Origin: Vulcanimicrobiota bacterium
GTDB taxonomy: Bacteria > Vulcanimicrobiota > Vulcanimicrobiia > Vulcanimicrobiales > Vulcanimicrobiaceae
Direction of reading: 5' to 3'
NCBI GenBank assembly: GCA_003140215.1
Contig: PLJL01000001.1
Span: 948,390-1,012,389 of the forward strand
DNA: 64,000 nt
The position numbers were made by a program, and so were the translations under genes. Shown one piece after another: positions 25,661 to 34,091 of this stretch; the stretch's first letter is position 1, and the number at the start of each line of letters is the position of its first letter. The notes under the pieces are model-generated. The model was not told the origin of the DNA. It was given only the letters and a program-made list of their open reading frames with translations, and made no database searches.

Positions 25661-25698
25661 AGAATGCCGGCAGGGCGACCCGCCGGCATTCTTTCTTC
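25661..25698 (+). terminator. rpsO intrinsic terminator
   Basis: An 11-base stem AGAATGCCGGC (25661-25671) pairs perfectly with GCCGGCATTCT (25682-25692) around a 10-base loop, followed by TTCTTC. It lies 24 bases after the rpsO stop. Confidence 0.85.
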
Positions 25699-25716
25699 AC
25701 CGCTGAATGCCGCGGG

Positions 25717-26046
25717 CTACGGAGTTCCGGCGGTTGTTTCCAGCACGACGACGACCGAGCAGAGGTCGTCGAGTCGGATCGCTCGCAGCACGAGTCCGGG
25801 TAGCGGCATCGCAATCAGGTCGCACGACGATGCGCCGGCGAGCCAGGCTTGCACCGCCGTCGCGATCGGGCCGTCCAAACCACCGGACTGCTCGGCGCCG
25901 AGAGCGGCGAGCAGACGGCGTGCAGTCGGGTCGGCTGCAACGATGGTGCCGTCGCGCGTGATGAGGAGGACGAATGCTTCCGGGCCCTCGACGACGCTGA
26001 AGTTGTCCGGCGCTACGGGCCCGGGCTCGATTCGATAGGCAATCAC
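25717..26046 (-). CDS. PAS-like small hypothetical protein
   Basis: A 109-residue protein that looks like a lone PAS-type sensory fold: VLLITRDGTIVAADPTARRL is the usual PAS start, and VLRAIRLDDLCSVVVVLE the last strands. There is no output domain. The GTG at 26046 has only a weak GGAAA site. It lies reversed between rpsO and pnp, an unusual position. Its function is unknown. Confidence 0.55.
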   Translation of the reverse strand: MIAYRIEPGPVAPDNFSVVEGPEAFVLLITRDGTIVAADPTARRLLAALGAEQSGGLDGPIATAVQAWLAGASSCDLIAMPLPGLVLRAIRLDDLCSVVVVLETTAGTP

Positions 26047-26277
26047 GCCGCGACGTTTCCTTACTTGGTCACCGGCGAATGCCGGCTCTTGCAGTTGCGG
26101 TTATAGCATCGACGTGCGGCACCGAGCCATTCCTAGAAGAAGGCATTGCCGAATCGACGAGCGCCTGCTCGCGTTGCGTCGAGCGCCCGACACAAGGCCG
26201 GTTTTCCGATTCCGGCGAACCCGAGCCCGTTCACATATAACGAACGAATTGCAAAAGAACAGAAACTAGGAGTATCA

Positions 26278-28563
26278 GTGCCAGAATCCGTCTCGCTCGA
26301 GATCGGTGGCCGTCAGCTCGTGATTGAAACGGGCGAGCTTGCAAAGCAAGCGAACGGCTCCGCCCTCGTCCGCTACGGCGATCAGATCGTCGTTCTGTGC
26401 GCCGCCACGGCGTCAGAGAAACCGCGTGAGGGAATCGACTTCTTCCCCCTCACCTGCGACTACGAAGAGAAGATGTACGCAGCGGGCAAGATCCCGGGCG
26501 GCTACATCAAGCGCGAAGGCCGGCCGTCAGAGCACGGCGTGCTGAGCGCGCGACAGATCGATCGCCCCCTCCGTCCCCTATTCCCCGACGGCTTCCGTAA
26601 CGACATCCAGATCATCGCGACGGTCCTCTCGACCGATCCCGGTCTGGACAGCGACGTGATCGCCCTGTGCGCTGCCGGCGCAGCGCTCGCCGTGAGCGAC
26701 ATCCCGTTCCACAAGAACGTCGCCGCCGTCCGCGTCGGACGCGACGAGAGCGGCAACTACATCACCAACCCGACGCTCGAACAGTACGAGAGCGGCGGGA
26801 TGGAGATCGTCGTGGCCGGCACGGCCGATGCCGTGATGATGGTCGAGGGCGGCGCCAAGGAGATCTCCGAGGAGGTCTTCCTCGACGCGGTCGCCTTCGC
26901 GCACGCCGAGGTCAAGAAGATCGTCAAAGCGATCGACCAGCTCGCCAAGAAAGTCGGCAAGGCCAAGCGCGAGTATCCGTTGCTCAAGACCGACGCGGCG
27001 CTCGACGCCTGGGTGCGCAAGAACTTCCAGAAGGAAGTCGCCAAGGCGATGCGCGTCGTCGACAAGCTCGAGCGCAACGCCGCCTTCGACAAGCTCTCGC
27101 GCGAAGCCGCACTCGCGAAACTCGCCAAGAAGGGCGATGCCACGGTCCAGAGCCTGGTCGAAGATCCGAAGAACAAAGAGTTCGAGAAGATCATCAAGGC
27201 GATGGAAGAGGACGAGCTGCGCACGATGGTCGTGGACGAGAAGATCCGTCCCGACGGGCGCAAGCCCGACGAGATCCGCGCCATCTGGTCGAAGGTCCAC
27301 TACGTGCCGCGCGTCCACGGTTCCGGCGTGTTCACCCGCGGACAGACGCAGGTGTTCACCGCCGCGACGCTCGGCTCGATCAGCGACGCGCAGCGGTTGG
27401 ACGGGATCCTCGCGATCCCCAACAAGCGCTACATGCACTACTACAACTTCCCGCCGTACTCGGTCGGCGAGACGCGGCCGATGCGCGCGCCGGGCCGGCG
27501 TGAGATCGGCCACGGCCTGCTCGCGGAACGCGCGCTCGTGCCGGTGCTGCCGTCCGAGGACGACTTTCCCTACACGCTGCGCGTGATCAGCGAAGTGCTC
27601 GAGTCCAACGGATCCTCGTCGATGGCGTCGGTCTGCGGCTCGACCCTCGCGCTGCTCGACGCCGGCGTGCCGATCAAAGCGCACGTCGCGGGCGTCGCGA
27701 TGGGACTCGTGCTCAAGGGCAAGGACTACGCGATCCTCACCGACATTCAGGGACTCGAGGACGCACTCGGCGAGATGGACTTCAAGGTTGCCGGGACGAC
27801 TGAGGGGATCACCGCGATCCAGATGGACATCAAGGTCGCGGGGATCACGATCGAGATCATGCGCGAAGCGCTCAAGGAAGCGAAGAAGTCGCGCCTGTTC
27901 ATCATCGAAAAGCTCAAAGAAACGATCACCGAGCCGCGCAAGGAACTCTCGGAGTTCGCGCCGCGGATGATCGTGCTGCAGATCAGTCCCGATCTCATCA
28001 AGAACGTGATCGGACCCGGCGGTAAGGTGATCAACAAGATCGTCGCCGACTGCGGCGTGAAGATCGACATCGAGAACGACGGGCGCGTCTTCATCGCCGG
28101 CGCGAACGCTGCCGGCGCCGAGAAGGCGAAGCAGATGGTCGAAGCACTCACCAAGGAAGTGAAGCCGGGCGAGAGCTACCTCGGCACGGTCACGCGCTTG
28201 ATGAACTTCGGCGCGTTCGTCGCGATCTTGCCGGGCAAGGAAGGCCTGGTCCACATCTCGCAGCTCGCGCCGCAACGCGTCGAGCGGGTCGAGGACGTGG
28301 TGAAGCCCGGCGACCAGATCATGGTCAAGGTCATGGAGATCGACTCACAAGGCCGCATCAACCTCAGCCGCAAGGCGATGCTCGGCGGCGATGGCGGCGG
28401 TGGCGCGCCCAGCGAGGATCGCGAACCCGTCGGCGCCGGCGTGCGCGGGAACGGTCCGATGCCGCGACGTGACGCCGCTCCCAGCGGCGGTACGGGCGGC
28501 GGAGGCGGCGACCGGCCGCGCCGGCGCCGTCCCCGGCCCACCGGCGGCGGTTCGGGCGACTAA
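26278..28563 (+). CDS. pnp: Polyribonucleotide nucleotidyltransferase (PNPase)
   Basis: Phosphorolytic 3'-5' exoribonuclease of 761 residues. Two RNase PH domains (the first with GGRQLVIETGELAKQANGSA and KREGRPSEHGVLSARQIDRP; the second with IRPDGRKPDEIRAIW, FTRGQTQVFTAATLGS and FKVAGTTEGITAIQMDIKVA) flank a helical domain. They are followed by a KH domain (IGPGGKVINKIVADCGVKID) and an S1 domain (GTVTRLMNFGAFVAILPGKEGLVHIS). The Gly/Arg/Pro-rich tail of about 50 residues is probably disordered RNA-binding. The GTG at 26278 after CTAGGAGT is the true start; the upstream ATG adds a non-conserved leader. Confidence 0.98.
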   Translation: MPESVSLEIGGRQLVIETGELAKQANGSALVRYGDQIVVLCAATASEKPREGIDFFPLTCDYEEKMYAAGKIPGGYIKREGRPSEHGVLSARQIDRPLRPLFPDGFRNDIQIIATVLSTDPGLDSDVIALCAAGAALAVSDIPFHKNVAAVRVGRDESGNYITNPTLEQYESGGMEIVVAGTADAVMMVEGGAKEISEEVFLDAVAFAHAEVKKIVKAIDQLAKKVGKAKREYPLLKTDAALDAWVRKNFQKEVAKAMRVVDKLERNAAFDKLSREAALAKLAKKGDATVQSLVEDPKNKEFEKIIKAMEEDELRTMVVDEKIRPDGRKPDEIRAIWSKVHYVPRVHGSGVFTRGQTQVFTAATLGSISDAQRLDGILAIPNKRYMHYYNFPPYSVGETRPMRAPGRREIGHGLLAERALVPVLPSEDDFPYTLRVISEVLESNGSSSMASVCGSTLALLDAGVPIKAHVAGVAMGLVLKGKDYAILTDIQGLEDALGEMDFKVAGTTEGITAIQMDIKVAGITIEIMREALKEAKKSRLFIIEKLKETITEPRKELSEFAPRMIVLQISPDLIKNVIGPGGKVINKIVADCGVKIDIENDGRVFIAGANAAGAEKAKQMVEALTKEVKPGESYLGTVTRLMNFGAFVAILPGKEGLVHISQLAPQRVERVEDVVKPGDQIMVKVMEIDSQGRINLSRKAMLGGDGGGGAPSEDREPVGAGVRGNGPMPRRDAAPSGGTGGGGGDRPRRRRPRPTGGGSGD

Positions 28564-28577
28564 CCCCAGGGAACCCG

Positions 28578-28603
28578 GAGAGCCCGTCGCAAGACGGGCT
28601 CTC
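28578..28603 (+). promoter_or_regulatory. Hairpin immediately before thioredoxin-like gene
   Basis: A perfect 11-base stem GAGAGCCCGTC/GACGGGCTCTC with a GCAA tetraloop ends three bases before the ATG at 28607. There is no T-run after it. It could end the pnp message weakly, or mask the ribosome site (GGAG at 28577-28580 is in the stem) of the next gene. Confidence 0.6.
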
Positions 28604-28606
28604 ACG

Positions 28607-29164
28607 ATGTCCGGCTTGCGCACGTTCGGATTTGCTCTGCTTGCCGCGGTCGCGCTCAGCGGTGCCGCACGGCGGCCGACGACTATATTCGACCTTTCCG
28701 ACGCGGTTGGCAGGCCGGCGCCGAGCGTGCTGTTGACCACCGGCGACGGCGCCCCAGTGCCGTTGGGCACGCTGCGCGGAAAACCGACCTACGTCTTCTT
28801 GTTCGCCGGCTGGTGCGGGCCGTGCCAGGAGGCGCTGCCGTTCGTGCGCAGCGACTTTGCGAAGTACGGCGACCGCGTCCGCTTCGTCGGCGTCGACGTG
28901 CTCGAAGGAGACGACGCGGCGCACGCCGCGGTGATGCGGGCGGCGTTGCCGTTTCCGGTAGCGATCTATTCGATCGAGCAGCTCGACGCGATCATCGCGC
29001 CGGAGATTCAACTACACGCCGGTACGAAATACCGCATCCCGGCCGACTTCTTGCTCGACGCGAACGGCGTCGTGCGCTACGCGTGGCACGGCTTGGCGCT
29101 CACCGTCGAGGGCGATCCGCTCGACGTCCTGCCGTCGTACCTGGCCAAGCTCGGAATCCAGTGA
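28607..29164 (+). CDS. TlpA-like exported thioredoxin-family protein
   Basis: A 185-residue exported redox protein. The N-terminal leader (about 20 residues, FGFALLAAVALSGAA) is followed by an AhpC-TSA/redoxin fold with the active site AGWCGPCQEALPF and the cis-Pro region YRIPADFLLDANGVV. It probably reduces or exchanges disulfides in the envelope, for example in cytochrome c maturation. It lies directly behind pnp, with a hairpin against its start codon, and is followed two bases later by the acetyltransferase gene. Confidence 0.85.
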   Translation: MSGLRTFGFALLAAVALSGAARRPTTIFDLSDAVGRPAPSVLLTTGDGAPVPLGTLRGKPTYVFLFAGWCGPCQEALPFVRSDFAKYGDRVRFVGVDVLEGDDAAHAAVMRAALPFPVAIYSIEQLDAIIAPEIQLHAGTKYRIPADFLLDANGVVRYAWHGLALTVEGDPLDVLPSYLAKLGIQ

Positions 29165-29165
29165 C

Positions 29166-29669
29166 GTGACGCGGCCGGCGTGGACCCTGCGCCCCAAGGG
29201 GGAGCGCGACGCCGAAGCGGTCGTCGAGCTGCTCGCCGAGGTCGCGCGCGAAGGCCGCTGGATCGCCACGGAGTGGCCGTTCGACGTCGCCGAGCGTGTC
29301 GACGAACTGCGCGCAGCGTTGCTGGCTCGGCGCTGCGTCGGGTGGGTCGCGCTCGACGGCCGCGAACTCGTCGGCGACCTGTCGGTCTTCGACCTCGTCC
29401 AAGACGAGCCCGAGCTGGGGATGATCGTGGCCGCGTCGCACCGCGGTCGCGGGATCGGCCGCGCGTTGCTTGACAGCGCCGTTGGATGGGCCCGCGTGAA
29501 CGGGAAGACGGCGCTGCGGCTGCGCGTGTTCCCGGACAACGAGCGAGCGCGCGGACTCTATCGCGCGGCGGGTTTCGTCGACGTGGTCGTGCAGCCTCAG
29601 GCGATCGCCCGTCGGGACGGCAGCGCGCTCGACGCGATCGTCATGCGTCGCGCGCTAACCGCGGACTGA
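29166..29669 (+). CDS. GNAT family N-acetyltransferase
   Basis: A 167-residue GCN5-type acetyltransferase using acetyl-CoA. The CoA-binding motif is LGMIVAASHRGRGIGRALL (R/Q-x2-G-x-G/A), and the last helix is NERARGLYRAAGFVDV. RimI- or phosphinothricin-type relatives are common; the acceptor here is unknown. The GTG start lies one base past the thioredoxin stop, so the two are cotranscribed. Confidence 0.88.
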   Translation: MTRPAWTLRPKGERDAEAVVELLAEVAREGRWIATEWPFDVAERVDELRAALLARRCVGWVALDGRELVGDLSVFDLVQDEPELGMIVAASHRGRGIGRALLDSAVGWARVNGKTALRLRVFPDNERARGLYRAAGFVDVVVQPQAIARRDGSALDAIVMRRALTAD

Positions 29670-29675
29670 ACCATC

Positions 29676-30266
29676 GTGCACGTCGACCTCGAGACGCGCT
29701 GCGCGCATCACCGGAAGTACGGTTCGACCTTTGCCGAGTCATGGACCACCCACGACGGCACGACCATCGTCGCGGTCGGGGCGGTAGTCGGCGGAAACGA
29801 TCGCGTCGCGGTCAGCGACCTGTTGCGTGCCGGGACGCGCGCGCTGATATCGTCGCGCGCCGCACTGCACGGCGCGATCGTCGCGCTCGATCGAATCGTG
29901 CAGCACCACGCGCGCGAGCACCGTGACGACGAGCTGGCCGCTTCGATCGCCTTGCTCGCATTCGCCGCCGACGGCTATGACGTCGATTTCGTGGGCGCGG
30001 GAAACCTCGACACGTCGGTTTTCGGTGCGATCGCCGACGAGCGCAACGCGCTGCATGGGCTTTCCGCCGCGCTCGGGACCGGGGTCGTCGCACCGGATGA
30101 GGAGCCGCGCTTTGAGTGCCACCGGCTCCATCGCGACGAGCTCGTCGTCGCCAGCACGGTTCGGGTCGATCGCGGATGGTGGCCGGCCGGTGACCGCACC
30201 GCAGCCGCGCTGCTGCGGCGCAGCGACGCGCCCGAGGCGTCGGCGGCGGTGATCTCGATCGGTTGA
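29676..30266 (+). CDS. Hypothetical protein, possibly PP2C-like
   Basis: A 196-residue soluble protein. A central stretch (ELAASIALLAFAADGYDVDF, then GAGNLDTSVFGAI) resembles the second half of SpoIIE/PP2C-type phosphatases, but the usual metal-binding GDGxGHG motif is not present (the region reads VAVGAVVGGNDR). It might be a degenerate phosphatase. It follows the acetyltransferase gene by six bases in the same unit. The GTG at 29676 is used. Confidence 0.55.
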   Translation: MHVDLETRCAHHRKYGSTFAESWTTHDGTTIVAVGAVVGGNDRVAVSDLLRAGTRALISSRAALHGAIVALDRIVQHHAREHRDDELAASIALLAFAADGYDVDFVGAGNLDTSVFGAIADERNALHGLSAALGTGVVAPDEEPRFECHRLHRDELVVASTVRVDRGWWPAGDRTAAALLRRSDAPEASAAVISIG

Positions 30267-30279
30267 GGCCAGCTGCGGG

Positions 30280-30576
30280 TCAGCCGCTGGGGGCGAAGCC
30301 GCGATAGGGGATCAGCGGCACGAGCGCGTCGAGCGCCAGCATCTCGAGCACCGCCAGGGGGAGCGACCCGAGGACCGCGCGGGCCTCGTCGATCGAACCG
30401 GCTTCCAGCAGCACGACGGCGCCGGGGACGTCTTGCCGGCTCCAGATCGCGCGGAAGGTGCCCCCGGTGTAGAGCTGGCGAGCTCGCTCGGCCTCCTGCT
30501 CGAGGAGCGCCGGGGTGAACTCGGCCTCGGGGAAGCGATCGTAGTCGCGGCGGAAGAGCGCGATGAACTGAGCCAT
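30280..30576 (-). CDS. YciI/muconolactone-isomerase-like small protein
   Basis: A 98-residue protein of the ferredoxin-like dimeric alpha/beta-barrel type: MAQFIALFRRDYDRFPEAEF at the start, RAIWSRQDVPGAVVLLE as a strand pair, and SIDEARAVLGSLPLA as the second helix. Relatives include muconolactone isomerase-like and YciI proteins. It is divergent from the UbiD gene with 21 bases between start codons. No substrate is suggested by context. Confidence 0.75.
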   Translation of the reverse strand: MAQFIALFRRDYDRFPEAEFTPALLEQEAERARQLYTGGTFRAIWSRQDVPGAVVLLEAGSIDEARAVLGSLPLAVLEMLALDALVPLIPYRGFAPSG

Positions 30577-30597
30577 AGGCTGTCCAAGATTCGACGA

Positions 30598-32172
30598 ATG
30601 CCCTACGAATCGCTTGGCGCGTTCGTGCGCGCTCTGCGCGACGCCGGTGAGCTCACGACGATCGACGTCGCGGTCGACCCGCGCCTCGAGATCGCGGAGA
30701 TCACCGACCGGGTCGTCAAAGCGGGCGGCCCGGCGCTGCTGTTCCGCAACGTCCGCGGTTCGAAATTCCCCGTGTTGACGAACCAGTTCGGCACGCAGCG
30801 GCGCGCCGCGATGGCGCTCGGGGCGCGCTCGCTGCGCGAGGTCGAGGAGCGGATGCGGCGCACGATCGACCTCGCGTTGCCGCCGACGCTGGGCGGTAAG
30901 CTGGGCCGGCTGGCCGCACTCGCGGCGGCCGGCGCTTCGGCGCTGCCGCGCCGCGTGAAGCACGCGCCGTCACAACAGGTCGTGATGGACCCGCCCGACC
31001 TCACCCAGTTGCCGGTGCTGACCACCTGGCCGCTCGACGGTGGGCCGTTCATCACGCTGCCGCTCGTGTTCACCCGCGATCCCGAGACGGGCCGGCCCAA
31101 CATCGGCATGTATCGCGTGCAAGTGTACGACGCGACGACCGCGGCGATGCACTGGCAGCGCCACAAGCAGGGCCGCGCGCACGCCGCGAAATGGGGCCGG
31201 CGCATCCCGGTGACCGTCGCGGTCGGCGGCGATCCGGCGCTGACGTACGCGGCCAGCGCGCCGCTGCCGCCCGTCGTCGACGAGCTCGCCTTCGCAGGCT
31301 TTCTGCGCGGCGCGCCGGTGCGCATCGCCAAGGCGGTGTCGATCGACGCCGACGTGCCCGCCGATGCGGACTTCGTGATCGAAGGCTACGTCGACAACGA
31401 CGACCTGCGCGTCGAGGGTCCCTTCGGCGACCACACCGGCGTCTATTCGGCCGCGGACCTGTTCCCGGCGTTCCACGTCACCGCGATCACTCACCGGCGC
31501 GATGCGATCTGGGGCGCGACGGTCGTCGGTAAGCCGCCGATGGAAGACGCCTGGATGGGCAAGGCGACGGAGCGCATCTTTCTGCCGCTGCTCCAAGCGG
31601 TCGTCCCGGAGATCGTCGACTACAACCTTCCGGTCGAGGGCGGATTTCACAACCTCGTCATCGTCGCGGTCCGCAAATCGTATCCCGGCCAAGCGAAAAA
31701 AGTCATGAACGCGCTGTGGGGCCTGGGACACATGATGATGCTCACCCGTTGTATCGTGGTGGTGGATCACGACATCGACGTACACGACGTGCGCGGCGTC
31801 GTATGGTACGCGCTCAACAACATCGACGCGTCGCGCGATCTGGTCATCATGCCCGGCCCGGTCGACGACCTCGACCACGCCGGCTCGTACGAGCTCGCGC
31901 TGGGCCACAAGATCGGCATCGACGCGACGCGCAAAGGGGCCGACGAGGGCTACCAGCGCGACTGGCCGCCGGAGATCCGCATGGACGCCGAGACCCGCGC
32001 CCGGGTCAGCGCGCGCTGGAAAGAGTACGGGATCGGCGACCTCGCACGCATCGGCGTCGCCGACGACTGGTCGGGCCAGGGCGCGGCCCGGCTCGCCCGC
32101 CTCCTGGCCTCCGCCTCGAGCTCCCCGAACGACCGCCCCCCAAAGTCGGCGGCCGCCCGCTCGAAGGATTAA
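30598..32172 (+). CDS. ubiD: UbiD family decarboxylase
   Basis: Prenylated-FMN-dependent decarboxylase of 524 residues, removing the carboxylate from a polyprenylated aromatic acid in quinone synthesis. Family stretches include NQFGTQRRAAMALG, MYRVQVYDATTAAMHWQRHK, the prFMN/metal site VEGPFGDHTGVYS, VVGKPPMEDAWMGKATERIF and YNLPVEGGFHNLVIVAVRKS. The catalytic Arg-Glu-Glu environment is consistent, although residue numbers were not aligned. The UbiA prenyltransferase that normally partners it follows after the inserted Fic gene. It could serve ubiquinone- or futalosine-type menaquinone synthesis (MqnL/MqnP). Confidence 0.93.
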   Translation: MPYESLGAFVRALRDAGELTTIDVAVDPRLEIAEITDRVVKAGGPALLFRNVRGSKFPVLTNQFGTQRRAAMALGARSLREVEERMRRTIDLALPPTLGGKLGRLAALAAAGASALPRRVKHAPSQQVVMDPPDLTQLPVLTTWPLDGGPFITLPLVFTRDPETGRPNIGMYRVQVYDATTAAMHWQRHKQGRAHAAKWGRRIPVTVAVGGDPALTYAASAPLPPVVDELAFAGFLRGAPVRIAKAVSIDADVPADADFVIEGYVDNDDLRVEGPFGDHTGVYSAADLFPAFHVTAITHRRDAIWGATVVGKPPMEDAWMGKATERIFLPLLQAVVPEIVDYNLPVEGGFHNLVIVAVRKSYPGQAKKVMNALWGLGHMMMLTRCIVVVDHDIDVHDVRGVVWYALNNIDASRDLVIMPGPVDDLDHAGSYELALGHKIGIDATRKGADEGYQRDWPPEIRMDAETRARVSARWKEYGIGDLARIGVADDWSGQGAARLARLLASASSSPNDRPPKSAAARSKD

Positions 32173-32252
32173 TTGTCTTTATGACAGCCTTGCGGCAACT
32201 GGTGGACAAAACTATTGTCTTTATGCTATCGTGATGCCAAGGAAAAGACAAT
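32172..32252 (+). promoter_or_regulatory. Triple TTGTCTTT operator array before fic
   Basis: ATTGTCTTTATGACAG (32172-32187, itself with TGTC/GACA arms) and ATTGTCTTTATGCTAT (32214-32229) are direct repeats 42 bases apart, four helical turns. A reversed core, AAAGACAAT, lies at 32244-32252, touching the start codon at 32254. The region is AT-rich for this genome. Likely binding sites for an autoregulator, perhaps the winged-helix-like C-terminus of the Fic protein itself. Confidence 0.65.
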
Positions 32253-32253
32253 A

Positions 32254-33237
32254 ATGCCGAATCTGACCCTGGAGCAGCGGCTCCGCCAGTTCGACCTCGA
32301 GATGAGCGACCTTCACGATCGGTTCGGCGGCTTGCCGCCGGCCGACACGGCCCGCGCCATTTGGCACGCGATCTGGCTCGAAGAGGCCCACCACTCCACG
32401 GCACTCGAGGGTAACACCCTCGTCTTCCGTCAAGTCGAGGCGCTCCTCGGACAAGGTCGAGCAACGGGCGACAAGGAGCTGCGAGAGTACCTCGAGGTTC
32501 AGGGTTACGCCAAGGCATCACAATGGGTGTACGAGCGCGCGATCGACGTGCGCGACGACGCCGCCAAGATCGTCTCGGTCACGGAACTTCGTCACATTCA
32601 CGAGCTGATCGTCGGCGATGAATGGCTCGTCACGGAGAAACGAGCGAAGCCCGGCGCGTGGCGCGAGCTGGAAGTCGCGCGCTTTCCAAGCGGGATGCAG
32701 CCGCCCGAAAGCTTCGCGGTTCCCGCCGAGATGACGGCATTTGTCGATGCAATCGGCGCGGGACCGCCGAGCGACACGCATGCGCTCGTCTGGATCGCCG
32801 AACAGCACGCGCGCTTCGAGCGCATCCATCCGTTCGAAGACGGCAACGGCCGAGTCGGGAGATTGCTCACGAATCTGCTGCTCGTCCGCCTCCGGTACCC
32901 TCCGGCAATCATCCTGAAGGGCGACCGTTCGCGTTACCTTCAGGCGCTCGCCAAAGCAGACCAGGGCAACGCGCGGCCGCTCGCCGAATTGTTCGCAAAA
33001 GCGGCGAAGGCAAATCTCGACCGCTTCATCTATCCGTCCATTGCGGGGCCGGCGAAGCTCGTGCCGGTCACGTCGTTAGTCGCGGCTGGGCGGCCTGTGA
33101 CCGCACTCCGTGCCGCCGCAGCGCGCGGGAAACTGCCGCACCGCGTCCACCATGGTGTCCTGTACAGCTCGCGCAAATGGGTTGATGACTACTATCGAAC
33201 GAAGGATCCGCGCGGCAGAAAGCCGGCCGGCGCGTGA
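32254..33237 (+). CDS. Fic domain protein (AMP-transferase type)
   Basis: A 327-residue Fic protein that likely transfers AMP to target hydroxyls. The catalytic motif is complete: HPFEDGNGRVGR near residue 195, with the flap region before it. An N-terminal inhibitory helix motif STALEGN (S/T-x3-E-G/N, class II) can block the ATP site in cis. The last 60 residues (RPVTALRAAAARGKLPHRVH, then GVLYSSRKWVDDYY) look like an excisionase-type winged helix. The start at 32254 is overlapped upstream by three TTGTCTTT motifs. The stop overlaps the UbiA start as GTGA, so it is embedded between two quinone genes. Confidence 0.92.
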   Translation: MPNLTLEQRLRQFDLEMSDLHDRFGGLPPADTARAIWHAIWLEEAHHSTALEGNTLVFRQVEALLGQGRATGDKELREYLEVQGYAKASQWVYERAIDVRDDAAKIVSVTELRHIHELIVGDEWLVTEKRAKPGAWRELEVARFPSGMQPPESFAVPAEMTAFVDAIGAGPPSDTHALVWIAEQHARFERIHPFEDGNGRVGRLLTNLLLVRLRYPPAIILKGDRSRYLQALAKADQGNARPLAELFAKAAKANLDRFIYPSIAGPAKLVPVTSLVAAGRPVTALRAAAARGKLPHRVHHGVLYSSRKWVDDYYRTKDPRGRKPAGA

Positions 33238-34091
33238 ACGCCGTCAAGCTGTTCCTGCGGGACATTCGGGTCGAGCATACGCTGTTCGCGCTGCCGTTCG
33301 CCTACGTCGGCGCGGTGATGGCGGCGCGCGGGCTTCCGCACTGGTGGCAGCTGACCTGGATCACGCTGGCGGTGATCGGCGCGCGCACCGCGGCGATGGC
33401 CGCGAACCGGTACTTCGATCGTGACATCGACGCCGCGAACCCGCGCACCGCGCGTCGCGCCCTCGCCAGCGGGACGCTCGCGCCCGCGGCGATGCTGTGG
33501 GCGATCGGCGCCGGGCTGGCGCTGCTCGTGCTCAGCGCCGCGATGCTCAACCCGCTGTGCGTGAAGCTGCTGCCCCTGGCGGCGCTCGGCGCGGTCGGTT
33601 ATCCGCTGTGCAAACGCTTCACCTGGCTGGTCCACTTCGTGCTGGGCGCCGTCGACGGCTTCGCTCCGCTGGGCGCCTACATCGCCGTGGCCGGTACGGT
33701 GACCGTCCCCGCACTCTTGCTCTTCGCCGCGGTGACGGTGTGGGTCGCCGGGTTCGACATCCTCTACGCGCTCATGGACGTGCGTTTCGACGTCGCCAAC
33801 AACGTCCGCTCGTTCCCGCAGCGCTTCGGCGAGCGCAGCGCGCGCAGCTGGTCGGTCGCGCTGCACGTCCTCATGACGCTGGCGCTGCTCGGTGCGGGGC
33901 TCATCGCGCACCCCGGACCGCTGTATTACGCCGGCGTGGCGCTGGCGCTCGCGGTCACGCTCTACGAAGAGCGGCTCATCGCGCTGGCGACCGACGTGTT
34001 CGCGCTCAACGAGCGCGTCTTCCTCACCAACATGGGCTTCTCGGTCGCCTTCTTGGGGACGACGTTGGCGTCGTACGTCGTCGCGCAATGA
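33234..34091 (+). CDS. ubiA: UbiA family polyprenyltransferase
   Basis: Membrane prenyltransferase of 285 residues with about 8-9 helices that joins a polyprenyl chain to an aromatic ring (4-hydroxybenzoate or futalosine-pathway naphthoate). The first Asp-rich motif is NRYFDRDIDAANPRTARR and the second is YALMDVRFDVANN. The GTG overlaps the fic stop. With ubiD upstream it forms a quinone pair (UbiA/UbiD or MqnP/MqnL). Its stop overlaps the next start as ATGA. Confidence 0.93.
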   Translation: MNAVKLFLRDIRVEHTLFALPFAYVGAVMAARGLPHWWQLTWITLAVIGARTAAMAANRYFDRDIDAANPRTARRALASGTLAPAAMLWAIGAGLALLVLSAAMLNPLCVKLLPLAALGAVGYPLCKRFTWLVHFVLGAVDGFAPLGAYIAVAGTVTVPALLLFAAVTVWVAGFDILYALMDVRFDVANNVRSFPQRFGERSARSWSVALHVLMTLALLGAGLIAHPGPLYYAGVALALAVTLYEERLIALATDVFALNERVFLTNMGFSVAFLGTTLASYVVAQ

